Of a stretch of DNA of 28,597 bases, positions 1-7,520 are shown one piece after another. Numbering within the stretch: the stretch's first letter is position 1; the number at the start of each line of letters is the position of its first letter. Both the position numbers and the translations under genes were made by a program. Source of the stretch: a virus; the IMG/VR virus record IMGVR_UViG_3300037961_006528, positions 1 through 28,597 of that record; one strand, 5' to 3'. The notes under the pieces were generated by a model, which was not told the DNA's origin, did not search any database, and worked only from the letters and a program-made list of their open reading frames with translations.

Positions 1-7
1 AGCTGGT

Positions 8-601
8 ATGAGTTTAGTTAGCTCAGGTAATCCTACTAGTTTAGCAGCTATGTCTTCTCAAGTAATTAAAACTATGTTAGATGAAGAAGGTTTAGCTCAA
101 GGTCAAGTTGTTAAAGAAGATTCTATGGAAGATTTTGAACCACAAGCACCAATGGTATCTCAACCTGTAGCTGAAGAAGATAAAGAAAAAGATATGCCAA
201 TGGATGAAAAAAAAGACCATGATGGTGATGGTGATATTGATTCAGATGATTATTTAGCTGCAAGAGATAAAGCAATTAAAAAAGCAATGGGTAAGAAAAA
301 ACCTAAAAAAGAATCTATTGAAACAAAATTAGCTGAAATAGGAAAAGCAGGTGATATTACAAAAATGGAAGCTCAATTAGAATTTTTAACTAACCATATT
401 AGTGAAAAAGAAGAAAGAGTAAATTCAATAAACGAAGATGAAAATCTTAAAGAATTAGTTGATAAGAAAAAGATGAAAGACATGCAAAAAGAAATCAAGC
501 TTTTAGAAAAAAGAAAAGCTAAGATGGAAAAAATGTATGAAAAAATGTCTGGTCAATCTTTTCAAATGCCTCAAATCGTAGGAGAAGAAGAAAATGAGTA
601 A
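8..601 (+). CDS. Prohead core protein with EF-hand-like loop (start uncertain)
   Basis: This 197-residue, very charged protein lies immediately upstream of the prohead protease, where T4-type phages carry small prohead core proteins (T4 67/68). Residues about 57–70 are acidic/lysine-rich. Residues 70–81 read DHDGDGDIDSDD, a spaced-aspartate loop like a calcium-binding EF-hand or dockerin loop, followed by a basic helix with KKAMGKKKPKK. The C-terminal half (about 105–185) is a predicted coiled coil rich in E and K. It overlaps the protease gene by 8 nt, so the two are translationally linked. The reading frame is open to the window edge, so the true start may lie upstream and the protein may be N-terminally truncated here. 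A role as internal prohead scaffold is inferred from position and composition; I do not recognise the exact family. Confidence 0.55.
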   Translation: MSLVSSGNPTSLAAMSSQVIKTMLDEEGLAQGQVVKEDSMEDFEPQAPMVSQPVAEEDKEKDMPMDEKKDHDGDGDIDSDDYLAARDKAIKKAMGKKKPKKESIETKLAEIGKAGDITKMEAQLEFLTNHISEKEERVNSINEDENLKELVDKKKMKDMQKEIKLLEKRKAKMEKMYEKMSGQSFQMPQIVGEEENE

Positions 602-1199
602 GAAATTATTAATAGAAACGCATACTGTTAATATTTCTCCTTCCCAATTAAATGAAAATGTAAGCAAGGAGAATGGAAATCTTGTAGTCGAAGGTATTTT
701 AGCTACATGTGAAGTAAAAAACGGTAATGGTAGATATTATAAAAAAGAGTTATGGGATCGTGAAATGGATAAGTACCAAGAACTTATCAATGAAAGAAGA
801 TCATTAGGTGAATTAGACCACCCAGAATCTCAAGTAATAAATTTACAAAATGTATCTCATCTAGTTACTGATTGGAATTGGGATGGTGATAATATAATGG
901 GTAAAATAGAAATTTTACCTACCCCCTCAGGAAATATATTAAAAGAACTTATTAAAAATGGTGTTACCGTAGGTGTATCATCTAGAGGAATGGGTTCACT
1001 AGAACAAAATGGTAATGTAATGGAAGTTCAAGATGATTTTGAATTACTATGTTGGGATTTTGTTTCAACACCTTCTAACCCAGGTTCATTTATGGGTGTA
1101 TTACAAGAAGGTAAAAATACAATTACATACGACTACACTAAAGTAAACGGAATAATACACGAAATTCTGTGTTCAAAAGGAAATTGCCCAATTATCTAA
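594..1199 (+). CDS. 21: Prohead protease, T4 gp21-like
   Basis: A serine protease that cleaves scaffold and capsid propeptides during prohead maturation. The 201-residue length is close to T4 gp21 (about 212). The herpesvirus-assemblin/gp21-type catalytic elements are visible: the GELDHP segment with His76 and the VGVSSRG segment with Ser129/Ser130. Early residues carry the conserved NGNGRYYKKELW pattern. A WDFVSTPSNPG segment near residues 155–165 is typical of the family. It starts inside the end of the upstream core gene (8-nt overlap) and is followed by a 132-nt structured leader and the scaffold gene, matching the T4 order 21-22-23. The family call is based on motif and synteny and is strong. 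Confidence 0.9.
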   Translation: MSKKLLIETHTVNISPSQLNENVSKENGNLVVEGILATCEVKNGNGRYYKKELWDREMDKYQELINERRSLGELDHPESQVINLQNVSHLVTDWNWDGDNIMGKIEILPTPSGNILKELIKNGVTVGVSSRGMGSLEQNGNVMEVQDDFELLCWDFVSTPSNPGSFMGVLQEGKNTITYDYTKVNGIIHEILCSKGNCPII

Positions 1200-1233
1200 T
1201 TTCTGCAATTTTAATAAATATTCATATACGTAT

Positions 1234-1306
1234 AATCGTAATACACCATCTCTTATATGGTGTCAACTAATGTATAACTTTTCTATTACGATTCTTAATA
1301 ATCGTA
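1234..1306 (+). promoter_or_regulatory. Structured leader with alternative stem-loops before scaffold gene
   Basis: The 132-nt gap before the scaffold gene holds nested inverted repeats. AATCGTAAT (1234–1242) is complementary to ATTACGATT (1285–1293). Directly inside, ACACCAT (1243–1249) pairs with ATGGTGT (1257–1263). A second partner, AATCGTA at 1300–1306, can pair with TACGATT at 1287–1293 around a 6-nt loop, so the outer stem and this hairpin exclude each other. No long T tract follows, so it is not an obvious intrinsic terminator. It may control scaffold expression or be an RNA processing site; the function is inferred. Confidence 0.45.
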
Positions 1307-1331
1307 TTTCACAAATTTAAATTTTGGGATT

Positions 1332-2720
1332 ATGGCAACAAACAGAGACTTGCTAAAAGAGGCTATTGCCGATGCTAAATCTGTAAAAGAAGTAGCAATT
1401 GCAAACGCCAAACTCGCTCTTGAAGAAGCTTTTACTCCTCATTTAAAATCAATGCTATCTGCTAAACTTGAAGAAATGGACAAAGAAGACGATAAAGTCG
1501 AAGAGTACGGTTCTTCTAAAAAGTATGAAGAAGATGACAAAGATAAAATGAACGAGAAAAAAGACAAAGACAAGGACGAAATGAACGAGGAAGACGCTGT
1601 TAGTTTCAGAAGAAAAAATTCTCCTTCCTATAACATGGACAAAGATGGTGGACCAGTAAATCCAGTACCTCATAAGGCTGGTAAATCTACTGTTGAAGAA
1701 GATGCAATAGATGAGGAAATTGATTTAGATGAACTACTTGCTGAACTTGATGATGAAGTACAAGAAAACAAACGTACTGACGCTGAACAAGAAGGCTATA
1801 AGGACGGATTCGATGACGCTAAAGACGATATCGAAAACGCTCTTAAGAAAATGAAAGTATCAGAAGAAAAAGAAGACGACAAAATGGATGAAGCTAAAAA
1901 AGCTGATGACAAAGATGACGTTAAAGAAGCAAAAGACAAAGACGACAAAGATGACGTTAAGGAAGATGCTAGAACTGATGCTGAAGAAGAAGGCTACTTG
2001 GATGGTATGAAGGACGAAAAAGAAGACATGGAAGACAGGATGGATGATGAAGAAATCGATCTTGAAGATATGTCTGAAGACGATCTTAAAGGATTCATTG
2101 AGGATGTTATCAAAGATATGGTTTCAGCTGGTGAAATTGAACCAGGTGATGATTTTGTTGAGGACGAAGTCGAAATCGAAGACGTTGAAGACGTTGATGT
2201 AGACGTAGAAATTGACGAAGAAATGAAACCTAAAAAAGATGACAAAAAAGAAGTAGATGAAATGAGTAACCCAGTAATGCGTAAAGGTGACGATGAAAGA
2301 AAAAAAGGTAAATTTAAACCTGAATCTGAACCAGAGCGAGAAACTGAGAAAATGAGATTTAAAGAAGAACTAGAAGATGCTCTTTCTGAAGTTAATAAAC
2401 TTAAGGAAGAACTTCAAGAAGTTAATCTATTAAATGCAAAGTTACTTTACACTAACAAAATCTTTAAAGCTAAAAACTTAACCGAAAGTAAAAAAGTTAA
2501 GGTATTAAAAGCATTTGACAAAGCTAAGGATGTAAAACAAGCGGAAACAATTTATGAAACATTAAAAGATGGTTTAATTGATAAATCAATCGTTAATGAA
2601 AATAGATTTAAAGGAACAGCTTCTAAAATAATAGGAGGTGGACAACCTAATGTTAAACAGCCAATAGTTGAATCTAATGCTGTGTATGACCGCATGCGTA
2701 AGCTTGCTGGTTTAATTTAA
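1332..2720 (+). CDS. 22: Prohead core scaffold protein, T4 gp22-like
   Basis: A scaffolding protein expected to form the prohead core on which gp23 assembles, then be degraded by the gp21 protease. The 462-residue protein is dominated by Asp, Glu and Lys from about residue 50 to 335. A helical, less extreme C-terminal domain follows (about 345–462), containing a coiled-coil stretch and ending in YDRMRKLAGLI, a tail I associate with T4-type gp22. Two copies of a 19-residue unit starting RTDAE(Q/E)EGY occur at residues 148 and 214, and a shorter DKDDVKE unit is duplicated between them. It is longer than T4 gp22 (about 269), the extra length being the acidic repeats. It lies between protease and capsid genes. 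C-ending codons (GAC, AAC) are frequent compared with the neck and baseplate genes, as expected for high expression. Confidence 0.85.
   Translation: MATNRDLLKEAIADAKSVKEVAIANAKLALEEAFTPHLKSMLSAKLEEMDKEDDKVEEYGSSKKYEEDDKDKMNEKKDKDKDEMNEEDAVSFRRKNSPSYNMDKDGGPVNPVPHKAGKSTVEEDAIDEEIDLDELLAELDDEVQENKRTDAEQEGYKDGFDDAKDDIENALKKMKVSEEKEDDKMDEAKKADDKDDVKEAKDKDDKDDVKEDARTDAEEEGYLDGMKDEKEDMEDRMDDEEIDLEDMSEDDLKGFIEDVIKDMVSAGEIEPGDDFVEDEVEIEDVEDVDVDVEIDEEMKPKKDDKKEVDEMSNPVMRKGDDERKKGKFKPESEPERETEKMRFKEELEDALSEVNKLKEELQEVNLLNAKLLYTNKIFKAKNLTESKKVKVLKAFDKAKDVKQAETIYETLKDGLIDKSIVNENRFKGTASKIIGGGQPNVKQPIVESNAVYDRMRKLAGLI
1773..2027 (+). repeat. Internal duplications in scaffold gene
   Basis: Two 57-nt units (1773–1829 and 1971–2027) encode RTDAEQEGYKDGFDDAKDD and RTDAEEEGYLDGMKDEKED. 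Between them a 22-nt unit (1908–1929 and 1944–1965) recurs with one mismatch, 36 nt apart. The 22-nt pair is nearly identical at nucleotide level, suggesting recent duplication. The 57-nt pair has diverged but is conserved in protein sequence. Confidence 0.7.
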
Positions 2721-2751
2721 AAATTATTATTAACCAATTAAATTTAAAACA

Positions 2752-4413
2752 ATGAGTTTAAATTCTCTATTAGAAAGCGCTAACCCATATCAGTCTTTAC
2801 AGTCTGATGCAGCTAAATTAGCTGGTAAGTGGGAAAAAACAGGCCTTTTAGAGGGACTAGATGGTACAAATAAAAACAATATGGGTATCATTTTAGAAAA
2901 CCAAGCTAAACAACTTGTAGTTGAGTCTTCACAAACTGGTGGAGGTGCTGCTTCAAGTGGTACATTTAGTTCACAAACTGCTGTTAACGTAGGTGGTCAG
3001 TGGGCTGGAGTAGCTTTACCATTGGTAAGAAAAGTATTCGGACAAATTGCTGCTAAAGAATTTGTTTCTGTACAACCAATGAATCTTCCTTCAGGTCTTG
3101 TATTTTATTTAGATTTCCAATATGGTACAACTAAAGCTCCATTCACTGCAGGAGATTCTCTATACGGTGATGGTTCATTAGCTCTTAACCCATTTGGTAA
3201 TACAAACTCAGGAGGTTTATACGGTGCAGGTAGATTTTCATATTCTACACAGATGACTTCGTCAACTGTATCTGCTACTGTACTTACTGCCTCTTGGTCT
3301 GATTTAGACTTTGATTCTAACTTCTCAGCTTCAGCTGTGAATGATGAATACAGATTAGTTTCTGTACAAACTTCATCTATTCCATTTGTTGATCCTAGAG
3401 CTGTTAAATCATTCCAAGTCTATACTGCATCTGTAAACACACCAGTTCAAGAATCTGCATTTAGTAGATACGAAGGTGGTGCGCACATCAGATTTGTGGT
3501 TTCAGCGTCTAAAATTCCTTCAGGAGCACAGACGTTACAGATTTCTTCTTCATTACAACCAACTGATCAATACAGAGGTGATTTTGAAGCAGGTAACCCG
3601 AAACCTAACGCTAACAACAACCAAACTGGTTCTTATTGCTGCCCAGAGCAGACAATTCCAGAAATCAACGTACAGATGAAATCATCTGCTATCGTTGCTA
3701 AAACTAAAAAGCTAAAAGCTGTTTGGACTCCTGAGTTCGCTCAAGATCTTAACGCTTACCACGCTTTAGATGCTGAGGCAGAATTAACTTCTATCTTAAG
3801 TGAGTATATTTCATTAGAAATAGACTTAGAAATCTTAAGTATGTTAATTACTTCTGCAGCTGCTGGTACTGAAGTATGGTCTGCAGTTAATAACCAAGCA
3901 TTTAGTTCAACTGCTGGAGATGGAACAGAAATCAGTTTAGGTTTCTACAATAGCCAAGGACAGTGGTTCCAAACTTTAGGAACTAAAATCCAAAAATTGA
4001 GTAATATTATTCACCAGAAAACATTAAGAGGTGGTGCAAACTTCCTTGTATGTTCTCCAACAGTAGGTACAATCTTAGAAAGTATTCCAGGATTTGCTGC
4101 TGATTCAGATGGTGATGCAGCTAAAGCTAACTATGCATTTGGTGTACAGAAAGTCGGCCAGTTAAATGGAAGATATAAAGTATACAAGAACCCATACATG
4201 ACTAGTAATGTAATTTTATTAGGATTTAGAGGTTCACAATTCCTAGAAAGCGGTGCAGTATTTGCTCCATATATTCCGTTAATCATGACTCCACTAGTAT
4301 ACGATCCAGATACGTTCGTACCTAGAAAAGGTCTATTAACTAGATACGCGAAGAAAATGGTTAGACCAGAATTCTACGGTATTATCGAAGTTGCTGGATT
4401 GAATACACTATAA
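2752..4413 (+). CDS. 23: Major capsid protein, T4 gp23-like
   Basis: The main head shell protein; 553 residues against 521 in T4. It carries the T4-type core pattern around residues 84–123: W(A)GVALPLVRKVFGQ, then KEFVSVQPMNLPSG and an FYLDFQYG strand. The C-terminal half has the conserved VCSPTVGTIL and YKNPYM elements and a closing RPEFYGIIEVAGL. The N-terminal ~58 residues look like a removable propeptide. T4-protease-type sites ((I/L)xE) are present at LLE34 and ILE49, with VVE58 as a weaker candidate; which is used cannot be told here. It follows the scaffold gene by 31 nt and is closed by a strong terminator. An insertion of Ser/Thr-rich sequence between about 160 and 290 is probably a surface-exposed domain. 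Confidence 0.95.
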   Translation: MSLNSLLESANPYQSLQSDAAKLAGKWEKTGLLEGLDGTNKNNMGIILENQAKQLVVESSQTGGGAASSGTFSSQTAVNVGGQWAGVALPLVRKVFGQIAAKEFVSVQPMNLPSGLVFYLDFQYGTTKAPFTAGDSLYGDGSLALNPFGNTNSGGLYGAGRFSYSTQMTSSTVSATVLTASWSDLDFDSNFSASAVNDEYRLVSVQTSSIPFVDPRAVKSFQVYTASVNTPVQESAFSRYEGGAHIRFVVSASKIPSGAQTLQISSSLQPTDQYRGDFEAGNPKPNANNNQTGSYCCPEQTIPEINVQMKSSAIVAKTKKLKAVWTPEFAQDLNAYHALDAEAELTSILSEYISLEIDLEILSMLITSAAAGTEVWSAVNNQAFSSTAGDGTEISLGFYNSQGQWFQTLGTKIQKLSNIIHQKTLRGGANFLVCSPTVGTILESIPGFAADSDGDAAKANYAFGVQKVGQLNGRYKVYKNPYMTSNVILLGFRGSQFLESGAVFAPYIPLIMTPLVYDPDTFVPRKGLLTRYAKKMVRPEFYGIIEVAGLNTL

Positions 4414-4442
4414 TTAGTATTTAACTAGATATTTCAAAAATT

Positions 4443-4470
4443 AGCCCAGTCATTGACTGGGCTTTTTTTT
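4443..4470 (+). terminator. Intrinsic terminator after capsid gene
   Basis: A perfect 8-bp stem, AGCCCAGT / ACTGGGCT, with a 5-nt loop CATTG is followed by a run of eight T. It lies 30 nt past the capsid stop codon and ends the head gene block. Confidence 0.93.
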
Positions 4471-4480
4471 ATATTTATAA
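4471..4480 (+). promoter_or_regulatory. ATATTTATAA box, copy 1 (putative late promoter)
   Basis: An exact decamer directly after the capsid terminator T tract. It is the first of two copies ahead of the gp13-like gene and is followed by TAATAAAA. It is part of a recurring set in the late region. The promoter role is inferred from position and repetition. Confidence 0.45.
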
Positions 4481-4497
4481 TAATAAAATCATTTTTA

Positions 4498-4507
4498 ATA
4501 TTTATAA
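4498..4507 (+). promoter_or_regulatory. ATATTTATAA box, copy 2 (putative late promoter)
   Basis: An exact decamer ending 14 nt before the ATG of the gp13-like neck gene, followed by CAAAATAA. No Shine-Dalgarno sequence lies between box and start. If it is a −10 element, the transcript leader would be very short. Confidence 0.5.
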
Positions 4508-4521
4508 CAAAATAATTTAGT

Positions 4522-5709
4522 ATGAATGTACCAATTTGGCCAGGTTCAAGTTCATTTGCTTCAGGTTCTGGAGATACACCATTTGGATTTTATGATGCTC
4601 AAACAGATTTTCAAACAGACGCTGATAAAGTTGCTGTTTTTTGTGCTAATAGATTAGGTTATCCTTTAGTTGATGTTGAACTACAATCAGGATCTTTTTA
4701 TACTGCTTTTGAGGAAGCAATTACAATATATGGTAATGAATTATATGCTTATAAAGTAAGGGATAATCAATTATCATTAGAAGGTTTACCAACTAGTTCC
4801 GTTTTAACACAATCATTAATAACACCTAGTTTTGAACCAATAGTAAGACTAACAGAAATGTATGGTGCGGAAGCTGGATCAGGAGGAAATATTCCTTGGT
4901 ATTCAGGTTCATTTGTATTAACTTCTAGTGTACAAGATTATTCATTTCAAACTTTTATGACTCAAAGTAATATTACTGGATCAGCAGGTGAGTTTGGAAT
5001 AGAAGTAAAAAGAGTTTATTACCAACCAGCCCCAGCAATTGTAAGATATTATGACCCTTATTCTGGTACTGGTTTTGGTTATCAAAATTTATTTGATTCA
5101 TTTGGTTTTGGTGGTATGAGTCCTGCTATTAATTTCTTGATGATGCCTTTAAATTATGATCTTCAAACAATTCAAGCAATTGAATTAAATGATATGGTTA
5201 GAAGATCTAATTATTCATTCGAAATACATAAAGATAAATTAAGAGTATTTCCAATACCTAATTTTTCTGATAGCGCTTGTGCAGGTGAAGGATTACATAG
5301 AATTTGGTTTGATTATATTATAAGATCTGAACGAATTGAAAGTTCTGTTAAAAACACACCTAGTCGTGTTACTAATGTTTCAAATGCACCTTATGCAAAT
5401 CCAAATTATAATTATATTAACTCAATAGGTAGACAGTGGATATTTGAATATACATTAGCACTAGCTAAAGAAATGTTAGGATATGTAAGAGGTAAATATG
5501 CAAGTATACCAATACCAAATGCTGAAGTAAATTTAAATCAAGGTGATTTAATTTCAGCTGCAACAGCAGAAAAAACTGCTTTAATTGAAAGATTAAGAAA
5601 TTACTTTGATGAAACATCAAGACAGGCTTTGTTAAATCGTAGGGCATCTGAAGCGGAAGCAAAAATGACTGAATTACAACAGGTTCCTTACACAATATAT
5701 ATAGCATAA
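4522..5709 (+). CDS. 13: Neck protein, T4 gp13-like
   Basis: A probable head-completion/neck protein that joins the portal to the tail. Its place after the capsid gene and before gp14-/gp15-like genes fits. Visible features are an N-terminal segment around residues 33–75 (ADKVAVFCANRLGYPLVDVE, then FEEAITIYGNE) and a C-terminal segment near residues 313–345 (AKEMLGYVRGKYASIPIPNA, then NLNQGDLISAA). Both resemble the ends of gp13-type neck proteins in marine T4-like phages as I remember them. It is longer (395 residues) than T4 gp13 (309); the middle part is Tyr/Phe-rich. One base separates it from the next gene, so the two are co-translated. The exact family should be confirmed by profile search. 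Confidence 0.65.
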   Translation: MNVPIWPGSSSFASGSGDTPFGFYDAQTDFQTDADKVAVFCANRLGYPLVDVELQSGSFYTAFEEAITIYGNELYAYKVRDNQLSLEGLPTSSVLTQSLITPSFEPIVRLTEMYGAEAGSGGNIPWYSGSFVLTSSVQDYSFQTFMTQSNITGSAGEFGIEVKRVYYQPAPAIVRYYDPYSGTGFGYQNLFDSFGFGGMSPAINFLMMPLNYDLQTIQAIELNDMVRRSNYSFEIHKDKLRVFPIPNFSDSACAGEGLHRIWFDYIIRSERIESSVKNTPSRVTNVSNAPYANPNYNYINSIGRQWIFEYTLALAKEMLGYVRGKYASIPIPNAEVNLNQGDLISAATAEKTALIERLRNYFDETSRQALLNRRASEAEAKMTELQQVPYTIYIA

Positions 5710-5710
5710 C

Positions 5711-6226
5711 ATGGCAATGTTTACTACACAAAGGGACATGTCTCTGGTAAGGAAACTTAACAGAGAATTGATGGGTAATATCATTACACAACAATGTTCT
5801 GTTTATCAATTTAAATTAGAAGAAACAAAAGTTAATTTATACGGTGAAGCAGATGCAGAAAAATTTTATGATGGTCCCTTTATTTTTAATGTTCTTATAA
5901 ATAGAACAAATGAAGAATATGCTGAAAATATCGAAGGTATTCAATTTGGTCAACCTATAGAATTTTATTTCTTTAGAGATGATTTAAAAGATGCTGATAT
6001 TTTAATTAGAGTTGGTGATATTATTTTATATCAAGAAAGATATTATGGTGTTCAAAGTACTGTAGCAAACCAATATTGGGGAGGTAAAAATCCATCTTAT
6101 CCTAATAATATTAATCCATTAAATCCAGGATTAGAAAATTATGGTAATAACCTTTCTGTATTAGTTTCTACCTATTATATACCAGCTGATAAAGTTGCTA
6201 TATCACCTTATAAAGAAAGATTTTAA
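5711..6226 (+). CDS. 14: Neck protein, T4 gp14-like
   Basis: A probable second neck protein (171 residues; T4 gp14 is about 256). It has the neck-protein signature of a short Arg-rich N-terminus, a VNLYGEADAEKFYDGP segment (about residues 42–57), a FFRDDLKDADILIRVGDII segment (about 91–110) and a QYWGGKNPSYP segment (about 122–132). These match the order '…YGE…FLRDDL…VGDII…Y…GKNP' of gp14-type proteins. It starts one base after the gp13-like stop codon, and its stop overlaps the next start (TAATG). Function is inferred from motif order and synteny. Confidence 0.6.
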   Translation: MAMFTTQRDMSLVRKLNRELMGNIITQQCSVYQFKLEETKVNLYGEADAEKFYDGPFIFNVLINRTNEEYAENIEGIQFGQPIEFYFFRDDLKDADILIRVGDIILYQERYYGVQSTVANQYWGGKNPSYPNNINPLNPGLENYGNNLSVLVSTYYIPADKVAISPYKERF

Positions 6227-7170
6227 TGGCTAAACCAAGAAAACCAATACCAAAAACACAAAGAGAAATTAGCCTTTCTAAACAAAGAACCTTTAAGGGA
6301 ATTGAAGGAAGAGGTGAAAGGGAAAATCCTAATAACGCAAGTGATCAATTTAATGCTAATGTACAAGAAACTGGTATAATACATAATAGATCAGAACAAT
6401 TAAGTTTTAAAGATGATGCAACTAAACAATACTCAGTTGGTATTCAGGATATTGATGAAGCAGTTTTTTATTATTTTCAAAATGTAATAAAACCTTTTGT
6501 AATACAAAATGGAGTAAGAAGAGAAGTACCAGTAATTTATGGTGCACCAGAAAGATGGAAATCATTTCAAAGAGATGGTTATTATAGAGATAAATCAGGT
6601 GCAATAATGATGCCAATTATTGTTATAAAAAGAGATAGTATTACTAAAGATAGAACTGTATCAAATAAACTAGATGCTAATTCACCTAATTTATATGGTG
6701 TTTGGCAAAAAGGATTTAGCAAAAATAATTTTTATGATAAATTTGGTATAGTTAATAATAGAAAACCTGTTGAAACTTTTTATGCAGTTGCACAACCTGA
6801 TTATGTTACATTAGAATATGAATGTTTAATTCAAACTTATTATATGTCCCAATTAAATAAAATTATTGAGGCGTGTGAATATGCTTCCGATGCTTATTGG
6901 GGCAATCCTGAAAGGTTTAAATTTAGAGCTTTTATTGATTCATTTAATACTGCAACTGAATTAGTTTTAAATCAAGATAGATTAGTTAAGGGTACTTTTG
7001 GTATTAGATTAAGAGGTTATATTATTCCCGATACAATACAAAAGGAATTAAATGCATTAAAAAAATATAACTCTAAAGCTAAAGTAACAATAAAAAGTGA
7101 AACTGTAGCAAATTTACAAGATATTGATAATTTAAGAAATCCTACCACAGATGGTAGAAAAAGAAGTTAA
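6226..7170 (+). CDS. 15: Tail sheath stabiliser/terminator, T4 gp15-like
   Basis: A probable tail-completion protein that caps the sheath and tube and connects the tail to the neck. The 314-residue protein has a disordered basic N-terminus (residues 1–45). A central segment reads VPVIYGAPERWKSFQRDGYY (about 101–120), followed by MMPIIVIKRD. A YECLIQTYYMSQLNKIIEAC segment follows (about 203–222). The VPVxYGxxER and mPxIxIxR elements followed by a two-helix segment are characteristic of gp15-type proteins. Its ATG overlaps the previous stop codon by one base. In T4 the terminase genes lie between 15 and 18; here only an 83-residue gene lies between. Confidence 0.65.
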   Translation: MAKPRKPIPKTQREISLSKQRTFKGIEGRGERENPNNASDQFNANVQETGIIHNRSEQLSFKDDATKQYSVGIQDIDEAVFYYFQNVIKPFVIQNGVRREVPVIYGAPERWKSFQRDGYYRDKSGAIMMPIIVIKRDSITKDRTVSNKLDANSPNLYGVWQKGFSKNNFYDKFGIVNNRKPVETFYAVAQPDYVTLEYECLIQTYYMSQLNKIIEACEYASDAYWGNPERFKFRAFIDSFNTATELVLNQDRLVKGTFGIRLRGYIIPDTIQKELNALKKYNSKAKVTIKSETVANLQDIDNLRNPTTDGRKRS

Positions 7171-7187
7171 TTTTAATAACAAAGATT

Positions 7188-7197
7188 ATATTTATCA
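7188..7197 (+). promoter_or_regulatory. Variant box ATATTTATCA
   Basis: Nine nt before the ATG of the 83-residue gene lies ATATTTATCA, matching the late-gene decamer at nine of ten positions, followed by CAAAAC. It may be a weaker member of the same set. Confidence 0.35.
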
Positions 7198-7206
7198 CAA
7201 AACATT

Positions 7207-7458
7207 ATGAGTAATAAAAAGTTATCGTCCGAAGAGTTGCAAACTTTAAAAGAATTTAGAACATTAAATAATGAAACAATAGTTTCTTTAGGTACAATAG
7301 ATCTTCAAATTCATAGGTTGCAAAAACAAAAAGAATCCATTTTAAATGGGTTTAATAAATTAGAAGAAGATCAAACGAAAACTGCTGCTGAGTTAGAAAA
7401 AAAATACGGCAGTGGACAAATAGATCTAGAAAAAGGAGAAATAATTTCAATAGATTAA
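7207..7458 (+). CDS. Small coiled-coil protein of unknown function
   Basis: An 83-residue, Glu/Lys/Gln-rich protein predicted to be almost all helix. Heptad-like hydrophobic spacing runs from about residue 8 to 65 and contains an IHRLQKQKESILNGFNKLEE segment. There is no signal peptide or membrane segment. It sits between the sheath terminator and the sheath gene and has its own upstream AT box, so it is probably a late protein (chaperone or minor virion component). I do not recognise a family. Confidence 0.6.
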   Translation: MSNKKLSSEELQTLKEFRTLNNETIVSLGTIDLQIHRLQKQKESILNGFNKLEEDQTKTAAELEKKYGSGQIDLEKGEIISID

Positions 7459-7477
7459 ATTTTTGAATAAGTTTCTC

Positions 7478-7487
7478 ATATTTATAA
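7478..7487 (+). promoter_or_regulatory. ATATTTATAA box before sheath gene
   Basis: An exact decamer followed by TAAAAC, 33 nt before the sheath ATG. Its spacing is longer than that of the other copies, leaving room for a normal leader containing AAGAAG just before the start codon. Confidence 0.5.
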
Positions 7488-7520
7488 TAAAACAAGATTT
7501 TTAAAAATTAATATAAGAAG

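Noticed and set aside
1243-1263. ACACCAT/ATGGTGT hairpin as an intrinsic terminator after the protease gene
   Set aside because: No T tract follows the stem, unlike the two clear terminators at 4443 and 9847.
1455-2245. Open frames on the minus strand opposite the scaffold gene (1455–1673 and 1994–2245)
   Set aside because: Their products are low-complexity Phe/Val- or Ser-rich strings, mirror images of the acidic GAA/GAC codon repeats on the coding strand.
4471-4507. Leftward T4-type late promoters (TATAAATA on the minus strand)
   Set aside because: The octamer reads correctly on the minus strand, but no leftward genes follow at any of the sites; a rightward or orientation-independent role fits better.
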